A stretch of DNA of 64,000 nt from Mycobacterium sp. ITM-2016-00318 (GTDB lineage: Bacteria > Actinomycetota > Actinomycetes > Mycobacteriales > Mycobacteriaceae): contig NZ_CP134400.1 of NCBI RefSeq assembly GCF_002968285.2, positions 372,001 to 436,000 on the forward strand, read 5' to 3'. The notes under the pieces are model-generated. The model made no database searches. It was not told the origin of the DNA and saw only the letters and a list, made by a program, of their open reading frames with translations. Each line of letters starts with the position of its first letter. The stretch's first letter is position 1. The translations under genes were made by a program, and so were the position numbers. This document shows positions 19,037-27,679 of the stretch, in pieces.

Positions 19037-20356
19037 ATGAGGCAACGAATCCGGTGGGTGGCCCTGCACGGTGTCATCCGCAGCCTCTCCAAGCTCGGTC
19101 TTCGCAGCGGCGATCCGCAAGCTCGGCTCATCGCCGACCCCGCGGTACGGGAGGACCCCGCGGCCTTCGCCGACGAAGTCCGAGGACGCGGTCCGGTGAT
19201 CCGCTGCCGGGCGGTCCTGATGACCTTCGACCACGGCGTCGCGCACGAGCTGCTGAGGTCGGACGATTTCAGCGTCACAGAGCAAGGCGGAAACCTGCCG
19301 AAGCCGCTGGCATGGGTGGCGCGGAAGACCGACCCAGGGCTGCTGCACCCGCTGCGGCCGCCGTCGCTGCTGTCGGTCGAGCCGCCCGACCACACCAAGT
19401 ACCGCAAGCTGGTGTCGTCGGTGTTCACCCCGAGAGCCGTCGCGACGCTGCGTGAGAGGGTCGAAGGGGCCGCGAACGCACTGCTCGACCGACTCGAGCT
19501 CGACCATGACGACGACGATGTCGTCGACGTCGTCGACAGCTACTGTTCACAGCTTCCCGTGACCATCATCGGTGACGTCCTCGGCGTGCCCGACGAAGAC
19601 CGCTCTCGCATACTGCATTTCGGAGAAATGGGCGCGCCGAGCCTCGACATCGGAGTTTCGTGGCGGCAGTTCCAGCAGGTGCACGAAGGCATCGTCGGCT
19701 TCAACAACTGGCTCGCGGATCATCTGCGGGAACTGCGCCGCAATCCGGGTGACGATCTGATGAGCCAGATCATCAAGGCGTCCGACGAAGGCCCACGACT
19801 GAATGCCGAGGAGTTGCAGGCGCTCGCGGGCCTCGTTCTGGCCGCGGGCTTCGAAACCACGGTCAATCTGCTCGGCAACGGAATTCGGATGCTGCTCGAT
19901 GCGCCGGAGCACCTCGAAACGCTCGCCGCCCGCCAGGACCTGTGGCCGAACGCCGTCGAAGAGATCCTGCGGCTCGACTCGCCGGTGCAGATGACAGCGC
20001 GCGTCGCAGCGAAGGACGTCGAGCTGGCAGGAACCCGGGTACTGCGGGGCGAAACGGTCGTCATCCACGTGGCGGGCGCGAACCGCGATCCGCGTGTCTT
20101 CGCCGACCCGCACCGCTTCGACATCGAACGCGACAACGCGGGCAGGCATCTGTCCTTCTCCGGCGGCAGGCACTTCTGTCTCGGTGCGGCACTGGCGCGC
20201 GCCGAAGGTGAGGTCGGGCTTCGCACGTTCTTCGAGCGTTTCCCCGACGCGCGACTTGCAGGCAGCGGCAGCCGCCGTGACACCAGGGTGCTGCGAGGCT
20301 GGTCCTCGCTTCCTGTTGCTCTAGGGACGGCGCGCGCGATGAGTTCGCGGCCCTGA
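19037..20356 (+). CDS. Cytochrome P450
   Basis: This 439-aa P450 has all family signatures: the I-helix oxygen-activation motif AGFETT (about residue 270), ExxR in EEILR, and the heme loop FSGGRHFCLG with the thiolate cysteine at about 380. It would use electrons from a ferredoxin to hydroxylate a lipophilic substrate; the substrate cannot be read from the sequence. The ATG at 19037 is preferred to a TTG at 19001 because the latter adds a non-conserved leader. The gene starts 40 bases after udgA and is followed by three short genes on the same strand with gaps of 14-18 bases, suggesting one transcript. I do not assign a CYP number. Confidence 0.92.
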   Translation: MRQRIRWVALHGVIRSLSKLGLRSGDPQARLIADPAVREDPAAFADEVRGRGPVIRCRAVLMTFDHGVAHELLRSDDFSVTEQGGNLPKPLAWVARKTDPGLLHPLRPPSLLSVEPPDHTKYRKLVSSVFTPRAVATLRERVEGAANALLDRLELDHDDDDVVDVVDSYCSQLPVTIIGDVLGVPDEDRSRILHFGEMGAPSLDIGVSWRQFQQVHEGIVGFNNWLADHLRELRRNPGDDLMSQIIKASDEGPRLNAEELQALAGLVLAAGFETTVNLLGNGIRMLLDAPEHLETLAARQDLWPNAVEEILRLDSPVQMTARVAAKDVELAGTRVLRGETVVIHVAGANRDPRVFADPHRFDIERDNAGRHLSFSGGRHFCLGAALARAEGEVGLRTFFERFPDARLAGSGSRRDTRVLRGWSSLPVALGTARAMSSRP

Positions 20357-20372
20357 GCCGGTCTCCATTCAT

Positions 20373-20726
20373 ATGGCAATCGAACATGTCCTGGCCGTCG
20401 TCCCGGTGTCCGACATCGACGCAAGCGCGCAGTGGTACGCCGCACTGTTCGGCAGGCCCGCCGACAACAATCCGATGCCCTCGCTCGTCGAATGGCAGGT
20501 GCTTCCCGGCGCCTGGGTTCAGGTGTTCAGCGACCCTGACCGCGCGGGCAATGGGCTGCTGAACTTCGCGGTCGACGACCTGGAGCGCCATCTCGCCGAG
20601 ATCGCGGAACGGAGCATCAAGAGCGAGGCGATCGTCGACGCGAGCAAGGGCGTGCGCACGTGCGCGGTGACCGACCCCGACGGGAACACCATCAACTTCA
20701 TCGGGGGTTTCCGTGTCGATTATTGA
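20373..20726 (+). CDS. VOC (glyoxalase/bleomycin-resistance) superfamily protein
   Basis: This 117-aa protein is a single vicinal-oxygen-chelate module pair. It opens with VLAVVPVSDIDASAQWYAALFG, a typical first beta-alpha unit, and ends with TDPDGNTINFIG, the usual metal-side second unit. Such proteins range from isomerases and dioxygenases to drug-binding proteins, and the substrate is not evident. It starts 16 bases after the P450 stop and 14 bases before the next gene, so it is likely co-transcribed. Confidence 0.85.
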   Translation: MAIEHVLAVVPVSDIDASAQWYAALFGRPADNNPMPSLVEWQVLPGAWVQVFSDPDRAGNGLLNFAVDDLERHLAEIAERSIKSEAIVDASKGVRTCAVTDPDGNTINFIGGFRVDY

Positions 20727-20740
20727 GTTAGGTTCATGAC

Positions 20741-21490
20741 GTGGATATGCGGGCTGCGCTCATCGAGGAGACCGCGGCGCTCGGCGAACTGATTCGCGAC
20801 GCCGATCCGGCGACACCGGTGCCGACGTGCCCGGACTGGACACTGCGGCAGCTGTTCCGTCACGTCGGCCGCGGAAATCGTTGGGCCGCGCAGATCGTCG
20901 CCGATCGGCGCGATACCCCACTCGATCCGCGGGAGGTGCGCGACGGTAAGCCGCCGGACGACCCCGACGCAGCCGTCGACTGGCTGAATGCGGGTGCACA
21001 GCTGATTCTCGACTCCGTCGACGACGTCGGCGCCGACACCTACGTCTGGACGTTCATCGGTCCGAGGCCCGCGCAATGGTGGATCCGCCGCCGCGTGCAC
21101 GAAGCGACGGTGCACAGGGCCGATGCGGCGATCTCGCTCGGCACCGACTTCGAGCTGGCGCCGGACGTGGCCGCCGACGCGATCGACGAATGGTTCGAGC
21201 GCATCGCCGTGGAGGCCGGCGCCGAATCCTCGCCGCTCGACGCGGGCCGCACACTGCATCTGCACGCCACCGACGACGGGCTCGGAGGCGCAGGCGAGTG
21301 GACGCTCACCGGCACCGGCGAGGGCATCGTGTGGTCGCACGAACACGGCAAGGGGGACGCCGCGCTGCGAGGACGCGCGAAGGATCTGCTGCTGGCCGTC
21401 GTCCGGCGCCAGACCGCCGCCGACGGCGGGCTCGAGGTCTTCGGCGACACCGCCGTCTGGGACGGGTGGCTGAACCGCACTCCGTTCTGA
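20741..21490 (+). CDS. Maleylpyruvate-isomerase-family, mycothiol-dependent-type protein
   Basis: This 249-aa protein has the four-helix DinB-like domain of the mycothiol-dependent maleylpyruvate isomerase family: an early CPDWTLRQLFRHVGRG with the metal-ligand type histidine, then RRRVHEATVHRADA holding the second histidine group. A C-terminal MDMPI-type domain follows. Members use or are thought to use mycothiol, the actinobacterial thiol, but most substrates are unknown. The start is GTG, with an ATG two codons later as the alternative. It sits in the probable P450 operon. Confidence 0.8.
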   Translation: MDMRAALIEETAALGELIRDADPATPVPTCPDWTLRQLFRHVGRGNRWAAQIVADRRDTPLDPREVRDGKPPDDPDAAVDWLNAGAQLILDSVDDVGADTYVWTFIGPRPAQWWIRRRVHEATVHRADAAISLGTDFELAPDVAADAIDEWFERIAVEAGAESSPLDAGRTLHLHATDDGLGGAGEWTLTGTGEGIVWSHEHGKGDAALRGRAKDLLLAVVRRQTAADGGLEVFGDTAVWDGWLNRTPF

Positions 21491-21508
21491 GCGGGGTACG
21501 TTGCGAAC

Positions 21509-21856
21509 ATGACGACTTCGGAGATCGCGACCGTCCTCGCCTGGCATGACGCGTTGAACACCAAGGACTTCGACACACTTGCGCAGGTGTCCAGCGACGA
21601 CATCGAGTTCGGCGACGCCAACGGGGCCGGCCAGGGGCATGAGGCCCTGCGCGAATGGGCGGGCTCGCTGGGTGTCACCGCCGCCGACCCGGAACGCCTT
21701 TATGTCCGCGACGGCGTCGTCGTCGCCGAAGAGCAGGACGGCGACGCAGTGGCATTCCGGGTGGTCCACGACCACATCACATCGGTTTTCCGGCATGCCG
21801 ACCTGCGCTCGGCGTTGGCGGCGACCGAACTGACCGAAGACGACCTCACGAGCTGA
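21509..21856 (+). CDS. SnoaL/NTF2-like protein
   Basis: This 115-aa protein has an NTF2-like cone fold pattern: an N-terminal helix EIATVLAWHDALNTKDFDTL, then strands around VSSDDIEFGD and LYVRDGVVVAEE. The family includes ketosteroid-isomerase-like enzymes and many uncharacterised proteins. It is the last gene of the rightward group; its 3' end overlaps the YibE/F gene on the other strand by 11 bases. Confidence 0.75.
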   Translation: MTTSEIATVLAWHDALNTKDFDTLAQVSSDDIEFGDANGAGQGHEALREWAGSLGVTAADPERLYVRDGVVVAEEQDGDAVAFRVVHDHITSVFRHADLRSALAATELTEDDLTS

Positions 21857-23096
21857 CGCGAGAGTCCCTCGCTCCTGCGGGTGTGGCGAGGATGGCCGCG
21901 ATCGCGGTGGTCAGCGGCACCGACAGCGCGAGTGCGATACCGCCGACAGCGGAGCGGGCGATCTCGATCGCGACCGTCTCACTGGTCAGCACGTCGCCGA
22001 GGGACCTGTTGGCCACGCTGAACAACAGCAGAAGCGGAAGCGCGCTGCCCGCGTACGCCAGCACAAGGGTGTACACGGTGCTCGCGATGTGATCGCGGCC
22101 CACCCGCATCGCCCCGAGGAAGACACCCCGCCGCGAGCTGCTCTCGCCGACCTGGGCCAGCTCGAAAACCGTCGACGCCTGCGTGATGGTGACGTCGTTG
22201 AGCACGCCGAGCGAGCCCACGATGAAGCCGGCCAGCAGCAGACCGGTGATCGAGACGTTGCCCAGGTAGGTCGCGACCGCGTTGCTCTCCTCTTCGGACA
22301 AGCCGGTGATATGAGCCAATTCGATTGCCGCCCAGGACAATCCGGCAGCGAGCAGCAGTGACGTCAACGTACCGAGCAGTGCAGCGCTGGTGCGCAGACT
22401 CACCCCGTGGGCCAGGTATATCACCACGTAGAGAATCGCGGCGGAGGCGACAAGAGCGACGGGGATGGCGGCTCCGCCGTCGCGCAGAGCGGGCAGCATG
22501 AACACGACAAGCACCCCGAACGCGACGGCGATGCCGATCAGCGCGCGGAAACCCCGCCACCCGGCGACCGCGGTGATCACAACGGCGAACATGACGGCCA
22601 TCGCGATCAGCGGCCAGGCCCGCTCGTAGTCGTAGAAGGAGTACGTCGTCAGGCCGGTCGGGTCGACCTGGCGGGTGATCCGGATGTGCTCGCCGGCCAT
22701 CAGTTGAGGCTGGCCCCCGCCGACGCTGAACTCGAGCAATGTGTTGGCGCCGCTGTTCGGGCCGGAGTCGATCGCGATGAGCGCCTGCGTACACGGGGTG
22801 TCCTCACCCTCGGCGGGCTTTGGTGTGGTTGTCAGCACCGTGCCCACCTGCTGGTCGCCGCACGGGGCGGCGCTCGTGGACTGCACATGGCCGGACTCCG
22901 TGGTGACGGCTCCGCCCGCCGCGTTCTGATACGGCAGCGGTATCTCGACCTTCTGCTTGCTCGGCCAGAGCCACGCGGCGCCTACCAGGACCAGGACGCC
23001 GATGGCGATGAGCAGCCCGACGACGACCTTGGCGGCCAACGGACCGAACGGCGACGGGCCGTCGAGGGAGTGCGAGTGGGCGTGCGAGTGCGTCAC
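21846..23096 (-). CDS. YibE/F-family multi-pass membrane protein
   Basis: This 416-aa protein begins with a histidine-rich cytoplasmic tip (THSHAHSHS), one membrane helix (about 24-45), an extracytoplasmic domain of about 100 residues, then seven or so helices, as in YibE/F proteins. Their function is not settled. The central motif GSLGVLNDVTITQASTVFEL is typical. The start is GTG at 23096; the open frame extends to 23375, but that part is arginine/proline-rich shadow of aspC. The histidine cluster might bind metal, but that is a guess. Confidence 0.82.
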   Translation of the reverse strand: MTHSHAHSHSLDGPSPFGPLAAKVVVGLLIAIGVLVLVGAAWLWPSKQKVEIPLPYQNAAGGAVTTESGHVQSTSAAPCGDQQVGTVLTTTPKPAEGEDTPCTQALIAIDSGPNSGANTLLEFSVGGGQPQLMAGEHIRITRQVDPTGLTTYSFYDYERAWPLIAMAVMFAVVITAVAGWRGFRALIGIAVAFGVLVVFMLPALRDGGAAIPVALVASAAILYVVIYLAHGVSLRTSAALLGTLTSLLLAAGLSWAAIELAHITGLSEEESNAVATYLGNVSITGLLLAGFIVGSLGVLNDVTITQASTVFELAQVGESSSRRGVFLGAMRVGRDHIASTVYTLVLAYAGSALPLLLLFSVANRSLGDVLTSETVAIEIARSAVGGIALALSVPLTTAIAAILATPAGARDSRVSS

Positions 23097-23131
23097 CCGC
23101 ACGAGGGTAGAGGCAGGACCTGAGGTGGGCG

Positions 23132-24406
23132 CTACTGCCGGTAGCTGGTGAGGAAGTTGCCGAGCCGTTCGATGGCGTTGGTGAGGTCTCTTGCCCACGG
23201 CAGGGTGACGATGCGGAGGTGATCGGGGGTGGGCCAGTTGAAGCCGGTGCCCTGGGTGACGAGGATCTTTTCCTGCAGCAGCAGATCGAGGACGAGTTGT
23301 TCGTCGTCGTTGATGTCGTACACCTCGGGATCGAGGCGAGGGAAGACATAAAGGGCGCCTTGAGGTTTCACGCACGACACCCCGGGGATTTCGTTGAGCG
23401 CGGTGAAGGCCGCGTCACGCTGCTCCAGAAGGCGGCCACCGGGCAGGACGAGGTCTTCGATGCTCTGATGTCCGCCCAGCGCAACCTGAATCGCATGTTG
23501 GGCAGGCACATTGGGGCACAGCCGCATGTTGGCCAGCAGGCTGATGCCCTCGAGGAAACTGCCCGCGTGATCCTTGGGCCCGGTGATCACCAGCCAGCCC
23601 GACCGGTAGCCGGCGACCCGGTAGGCCTTGGACAACCCGTTGAACGTCAGCGTCAGCAGGTCGGGTGCCAGGGTGGCCAGGCTGATATGGGCGGCGTCGT
23701 CGTAGAGGATCTTGTCGTAGATCTCGTCGGCCAGCAGTAGCAACTGATGCTTACGGGCCAGCTCGACCATCTGCTCGAGTACCTCGCGCGAATACACCGC
23801 GCCGGTGGGATTGTTCGGGTTGATCACGACCATCGCCTTGGTGCGATCGGTGATCTTGGACTCCAGATCGGCGATATCGGGCTGCCAACCGCGGGTCTCA
23901 TCGCACAGGTAATGGACCGGGGTGCCGCCTGCCAGCGACGTCGAAGCCGTCCACAGCGGATAATCGGGAGCCGGGATCAACACCTGGTCGCCGTTGTCCA
24001 ACAACGCCTGCAGGGTCATCGTGATCAGTTCCGACACCCCGTTGCCCAAATAGACGTCGTCGACGTCGAACCGGGGGAACCCGTCGACCAACTCGTAGCG
24101 GGTGAAGACTGCGCGGCGGGCGGCCTGGATGCCCTTGGAGTCCGAATACCCCTGCGCGTAGGGCAGCGCCTGGATCATGTCGCGCATGATCACGTCCGGC
24201 GCCTCGAAACCGAACTGCGCAGGATTGCCGATGTTCAGCTTCAGGATGCGATGGCCCTCCGCCTCCAACCGCGCAGCATGCTCGTGCACCGGGCCACGAA
24301 TCTCGTACAGGACATCCTGCAACTTCGTCGACTGGGTGAACGTGCGCTGCTTGGGGTGGTGACCCGTCGCATGCCACGGCGCCTGGTGGGTAGTCACGTC
24401 GTCCAT
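23132..24406 (-). CDS. aspC: PLP-dependent aspartate/alanine-type aminotransferase
   Basis: This 424-aa class I aminotransferase matches M. tuberculosis AspC (Rv0337c) in start (FTQSTKLQDVLYEIRGPV-like) and gene position. The PLP lysine lies in NGLSKAYRVAGYRSG (about residue 260). NPNNPTGAVY and the C-terminal substrate arginine in DHLRIVTLPW are present. It transfers amino groups between amino acids and 2-oxo acids; relatives act on alanine or aspartate with glutamate/oxoglutarate. It lies 60 bases downstream of etfD on the same strand, the same order as in M. tuberculosis. Confidence 0.92.
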   Translation of the reverse strand: MDDVTTHQAPWHATGHHPKQRTFTQSTKLQDVLYEIRGPVHEHAARLEAEGHRILKLNIGNPAQFGFEAPDVIMRDMIQALPYAQGYSDSKGIQAARRAVFTRYELVDGFPRFDVDDVYLGNGVSELITMTLQALLDNGDQVLIPAPDYPLWTASTSLAGGTPVHYLCDETRGWQPDIADLESKITDRTKAMVVINPNNPTGAVYSREVLEQMVELARKHQLLLLADEIYDKILYDDAAHISLATLAPDLLTLTFNGLSKAYRVAGYRSGWLVITGPKDHAGSFLEGISLLANMRLCPNVPAQHAIQVALGGHQSIEDLVLPGGRLLEQRDAAFTALNEIPGVSCVKPQGALYVFPRLDPEVYDINDDEQLVLDLLLQEKILVTQGTGFNWPTPDHLRIVTLPWARDLTNAIERLGNFLTSYRQ

Positions 24407-24466
24407 GGTCTCACCGATGGCAAATCGTATTTGCCGATCGATACCCTGCTGTGACCTTCGACCCGC

Positions 24467-27400
24467 TCAGCGCTTTCCCGGCGGACGTGCGCCCTTGGCG
24501 ATGCCGAGACCTTTCACCGGCGGTGCCGCCGGCTCGCCGTTGCCTTCGCTGGAGGACTCCGGGGCGGGCGCCGGTTCGCTGGCGGCCTCCGGCTGCGGCT
24601 TGGGCTGCGGCGGTTGGGCGACAGGCGCAGCCGTTGCCTTCTTGGCGCCGGGCCTACGCGCACCCGGCGCGATACCGAGTCCCTTGACCTCCGGCTCGGG
24701 CTTCGACTCGAGGCCCAGATCGGAATCGGCCGTGTCGGTCTTCGCGCCCGGCTTGGCCTGGTCGGGATCGACGTTCGGCGGCTGCGTGACGGTGGCCTCA
24801 CCCTCGTTGGGCGACGCTTTCGCCGGAGCCTTCTTCGCGCCGGGCCTGCGCGCACCGGCAGCGATCCCGAGTCCCTTGACCTCCGGCTCGGGTTTCGCGG
24901 GCGTCTCGGCGGCAGTCTGCGCCGGCGTCTCGGCCTTTACTTCCTTGGCGTCAGAGGGTGCGGCGGCCGTCTTCTTGGCGCCGGGCCGCTTGGCGCCCGC
25001 AGCGATCCCGAGTCCCTTGGCCGGTGCCGCCTCGGCAGGCTTGGCTTCCGACTCCGCAGGTGCCGCGGCCTTCTTGGCGCCGGGTCGCTTCGCCCCGCCC
25101 GCGATGCCGAGCCCCGTCACCGGCTTGGTCTCCGCCGGCTGAGCCGGCGATTCAGCTTCCGTCGCTGCGGCGGCGTCGGCCTTCGGCTCCGGCGCGGCGT
25201 CTGGTTCGGCTTCGACCGTCGCGGTCTCGGCCTTCGCAGGCGCCTCGGCGGCCTTCTTCGCGGCGCGCTCCTCGGCTTCCTTTGCCGCGGTGCCCTTTTC
25301 GGGCAGCGTGACAGTGCTGGTGTCGAGCGAGCCGAGCAGCAGCTGCGCCAAGTCGAGAACCTCGGCCTTCTCGACGTCCCGTGCGGCCGACACTTCGTCG
25401 ACACCGTCGGTCATCATCACCCGGCAGAACGGGCAGCCCGTGGCGATCTTCGACGCGCCGGTGTCGAGCGCCTCCTCGGTGCGCTCGGTGTTCACCCGCT
25501 TGCCGATGTGTTCTTCCATCCACATGCGCGCTCCGCCTGCGCCGCAGCACAAGCCGCGGTCGGCGTGCCGCGGCATCTCGGTCAGCTTGGCCCCGGATGC
25601 ACCGATCAGCTCACGCGGTGCGTCGTAGACCTTGTTGTGCCGCCCGAGGTAGCACGGGTCGTGATAGGTGATTTCGCCGCCCTCGCCGTTCACCGACTGC
25701 ACCGGCACCAGCTTTTTGTCCCGGATCAGCCGGTTGAGCAGCTGGGTGTGGTGCAGCACCGTGTAATTGCCGCCCAGTTGCGGGTATTCGCGGCCGAGCG
25801 TGTTGAAGCAGTGCGGGCAGGTGACGACGACCTTGCGGTCCACCCGCTCGACGCCTTCGAACAGGTCGTTGAGGGTCTCCACGTTCTGCGCGGCGAGCTG
25901 CTGGAACAGGAACTCGTTGCCGGAGCGGCGGGCCGAGTCACCGTTGCAGGTCTCGCCCTGGCCGAGCACCAGGTAGCGCACCCCTGCGACCGCGAGCAGT
26001 TCGGCGACGGCCTTGGTGGTCTTCTTGGCGCGGTCCTCGTAGGCGCCGGCGCAGCCGACCCAGAACAGGTATTCGTAGCCCTCGAAGGAGTCGACGTCCT
26101 GGCCGAACACCGGCACGTCGAAGTCGACCTCGTCGATCCAGTTGGTCCGGTCCTGGGCGTTCTGGCCCCACGGATTCCCCTTGGTTTCAAGATTTTTGAA
26201 CAGCACGCCGAGTTCGCCGGGGAACTCCGATTCCATCATCACCTGGTAGCGGCGCATGTCGACGATGTGGTCGATGTGCTCGATGTCCACCGGGCACTGC
26301 TCGACGCAGGCGCCGCAGGTGGTGCAGGACCACAACACGTCGGGATCGATCACGCCGCCCTGTTCGAGAGTGCCGACCAGGGGTCGGGTGGCCTGCGCGG
26401 GCCCCGAGCCCATGATCCGCTCGAAGCCGGACTCGGGCACGTGCTCGTGTGAATGTTCCTCGCTGTGCTTCTCGCCGCGCACCTCTTCGCCGAGACCACC
26501 CTCCGGGGTGTTCTCGAGCGGGGTCTCCTTGCCGTCGAGGATGTAGGGCGCCTTCGCGAACAGATGGTCGCGGAGGTTCATGATGACGAGCTTCGGGGAC
26601 AGCGGCTTACCGGTGTTCCACGCCGGGCACTGCGACTGGCAGCGGCCGCACTCGGTGCATGTCGTGAAGTCGAGGTAGCCCTTCCACGTGAAGTCCTCGA
26701 TCTTGCCTCGGCCGAGTACGGCGTCCTCGGGGGGATCCTCGAAGTCGATCCGCTCGCCGTTGTACTCGACGGGAAGCAACGGACCGAGGCCGTTGGGCAG
26801 CCGCTTGAACGTGACGTTCAGCGGCGCCAGGCCGATGTGCAGGTGCTTGGAGTGCAGCACGATCAACAGGAAGATCAGCATGACCGCGATGTGGCCGATC
26901 AGCGCCAGCGTCTCGATCCACTCGTTGGCGGACTCACCGAACGGGTGCAGGACCCAGCCCATGAAATGGGAGAAGAAGGCGCCGTTGCCGTAGGGCAGGG
27001 CACCGGTGTTGGCCCCGGCGCCCCTGACCAAGGCATAGGTCCAGATGACGTTGAAGATCATGAAGAGGATCAGCCACGCGCCGCCCGTGTGCGAACCGTA
27101 GAACCTGGAGTCGCGGCCGTGTTTCTTGGGCTCGCGGACGATGCGGATGATGGCGAACGTGATGATGCCGACGAGGACCGCGACGGCGAAGAAGTCCTGC
27201 AGGAACCCGAGGATGCCCCAGCGGCCGACGATCGGGATGTGGAAGTCGTGGTCGACGACCTGACCGAACGCCTCGACGTAGACCGAGCCGAGGATGAAGA
27301 AACCCCACATCGTGAAGAAGTGCGCGAGGCCGGGGATCGACCAACGAAGCAGACGGGTTTGCCCGAAGACCTCTTCGATCTGCGTCGTGATGCGTTTGCC

Positions 27401-27550
27401 GATCTCGTCCTTGCGGTTGTTCTCGACGCTGGTCTTGGCGCCCGACCTGATCAGATTGGTCAGGAACATGACCCGCTTCAGTGCGAAAACACCGACGACG
27501 GCGAGCATCAGAACGACGACGACGATCCTGATGAGCATTTGGGTGTCCAC
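24467..27550 (-). CDS. etfD: Membrane Fe-S electron-transfer-flavoprotein dehydrogenase EtfD (Rv0338c)
   Basis: This 1027-aa protein has N-terminal membrane helices of a heme-b/nitrate-reductase-gamma type (1-250). Two ferredoxin-type cysteine clusters follow (CTECGRCQSQCP near 298, CTTCGACVEQCP near 408). CCG-type cysteine-rich domains come next (WVGCAGAY, TCPHCFNTLG, HDPCYLGRHN, LCCGAGGARMW, GCPFC). The last 215 residues are Ala/Lys-rich. M. tuberculosis Rv0338c was named EtfD because it passes electrons from acyl-CoA dehydrogenases via ETF to the respiratory chain and is needed for fatty-acid oxidation. The tail holds five GLGIAxGAxRPG units. The start is GTG at 27550 with GGGAGG eight bases before it. 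A tandem palindrome lies just upstream. Confidence 0.92.
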   Translation of the reverse strand: MDTQMLIRIVVVVLMLAVVGVFALKRVMFLTNLIRSGAKTSVENNRKDEIGKRITTQIEEVFGQTRLLRWSIPGLAHFFTMWGFFILGSVYVEAFGQVVDHDFHIPIVGRWGILGFLQDFFAVAVLVGIITFAIIRIVREPKKHGRDSRFYGSHTGGAWLILFMIFNVIWTYALVRGAGANTGALPYGNGAFFSHFMGWVLHPFGESANEWIETLALIGHIAVMLIFLLIVLHSKHLHIGLAPLNVTFKRLPNGLGPLLPVEYNGERIDFEDPPEDAVLGRGKIEDFTWKGYLDFTTCTECGRCQSQCPAWNTGKPLSPKLVIMNLRDHLFAKAPYILDGKETPLENTPEGGLGEEVRGEKHSEEHSHEHVPESGFERIMGSGPAQATRPLVGTLEQGGVIDPDVLWSCTTCGACVEQCPVDIEHIDHIVDMRRYQVMMESEFPGELGVLFKNLETKGNPWGQNAQDRTNWIDEVDFDVPVFGQDVDSFEGYEYLFWVGCAGAYEDRAKKTTKAVAELLAVAGVRYLVLGQGETCNGDSARRSGNEFLFQQLAAQNVETLNDLFEGVERVDRKVVVTCPHCFNTLGREYPQLGGNYTVLHHTQLLNRLIRDKKLVPVQSVNGEGGEITYHDPCYLGRHNKVYDAPRELIGASGAKLTEMPRHADRGLCCGAGGARMWMEEHIGKRVNTERTEEALDTGASKIATGCPFCRVMMTDGVDEVSAARDVEKAEVLDLAQLLLGSLDTSTVTLPEKGTAAKEAEERAAKKAAEAPAKAETATVEAEPDAAPEPKADAAAATEAESPAQPAETKPVTGLGIAGGAKRPGAKKAAAPAESEAKPAEAAPAKGLGIAAGAKRPGAKKTAAAPSDAKEVKAETPAQTAAETPAKPEPEVKGLGIAAGARRPGAKKAPAKASPNEGEATVTQPPNVDPDQAKPGAKTDTADSDLGLESKPEPEVKGLGIAPGARRPGAKKATAAPVAQPPQPKPQPEAASEPAPAPESSSEGNGEPAAPPVKGLGIAKGARPPGKR
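24485..25115 (-). repeat. Five-copy GLGIA-GAKRPGAKK repeat in the EtfD tail
   Basis: Five protein repeats of the form GLGIAxGA(K/R)RPGAKK (last copy GLGIAKGARPPGKR) are spaced about 35-70 residues apart in an Ala/Pro/Glu-rich region at the cytoplasmic C-terminus. The unit is basic and could bind nucleic acid, lipid or a partner protein; its role is unknown. Confidence 0.8.
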
Positions 27551-27570
27551 CCGCGGTGCCTCCCGGTATC

Positions 27571-27616
27571 TAAGTTACCCAACAGTAACTTATCCGAAGT
27601 TACCCGTCGGTAACTT
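27571..27616 (-). promoter_or_regulatory. Tandem palindromic operator upstream of etfD
   Basis: Two copies of AAGTTAC-N6-GTAACTT occur 25 bases centre to centre. The first is TAAGTTAC/GTAACTTA at 27571-27592, the second AAGTTACC/GGTAACTT at 27597-27616. Both ends are perfect. The pair sits 21-66 bases upstream of the etfD start. The size and symmetry fit a dimeric TetR-type repressor; no such regulator gene is adjacent, so it is probably encoded elsewhere, perhaps one controlling fatty-acid use. Confidence 0.75.
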
Positions 27617-27679
27617 ATGCGTGATGCCTGCTCATAGTTGCATCTCGCCGGGAAAGCCCGCTACACAGGCTGACCTAAC

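Noticed and set aside
21846..23375. Longer YibE/F start at 23375
   Set aside because: The extra 93 residues are Arg/Pro/His-rich and overlap the real C-terminal coding region of aspC on the same strand.
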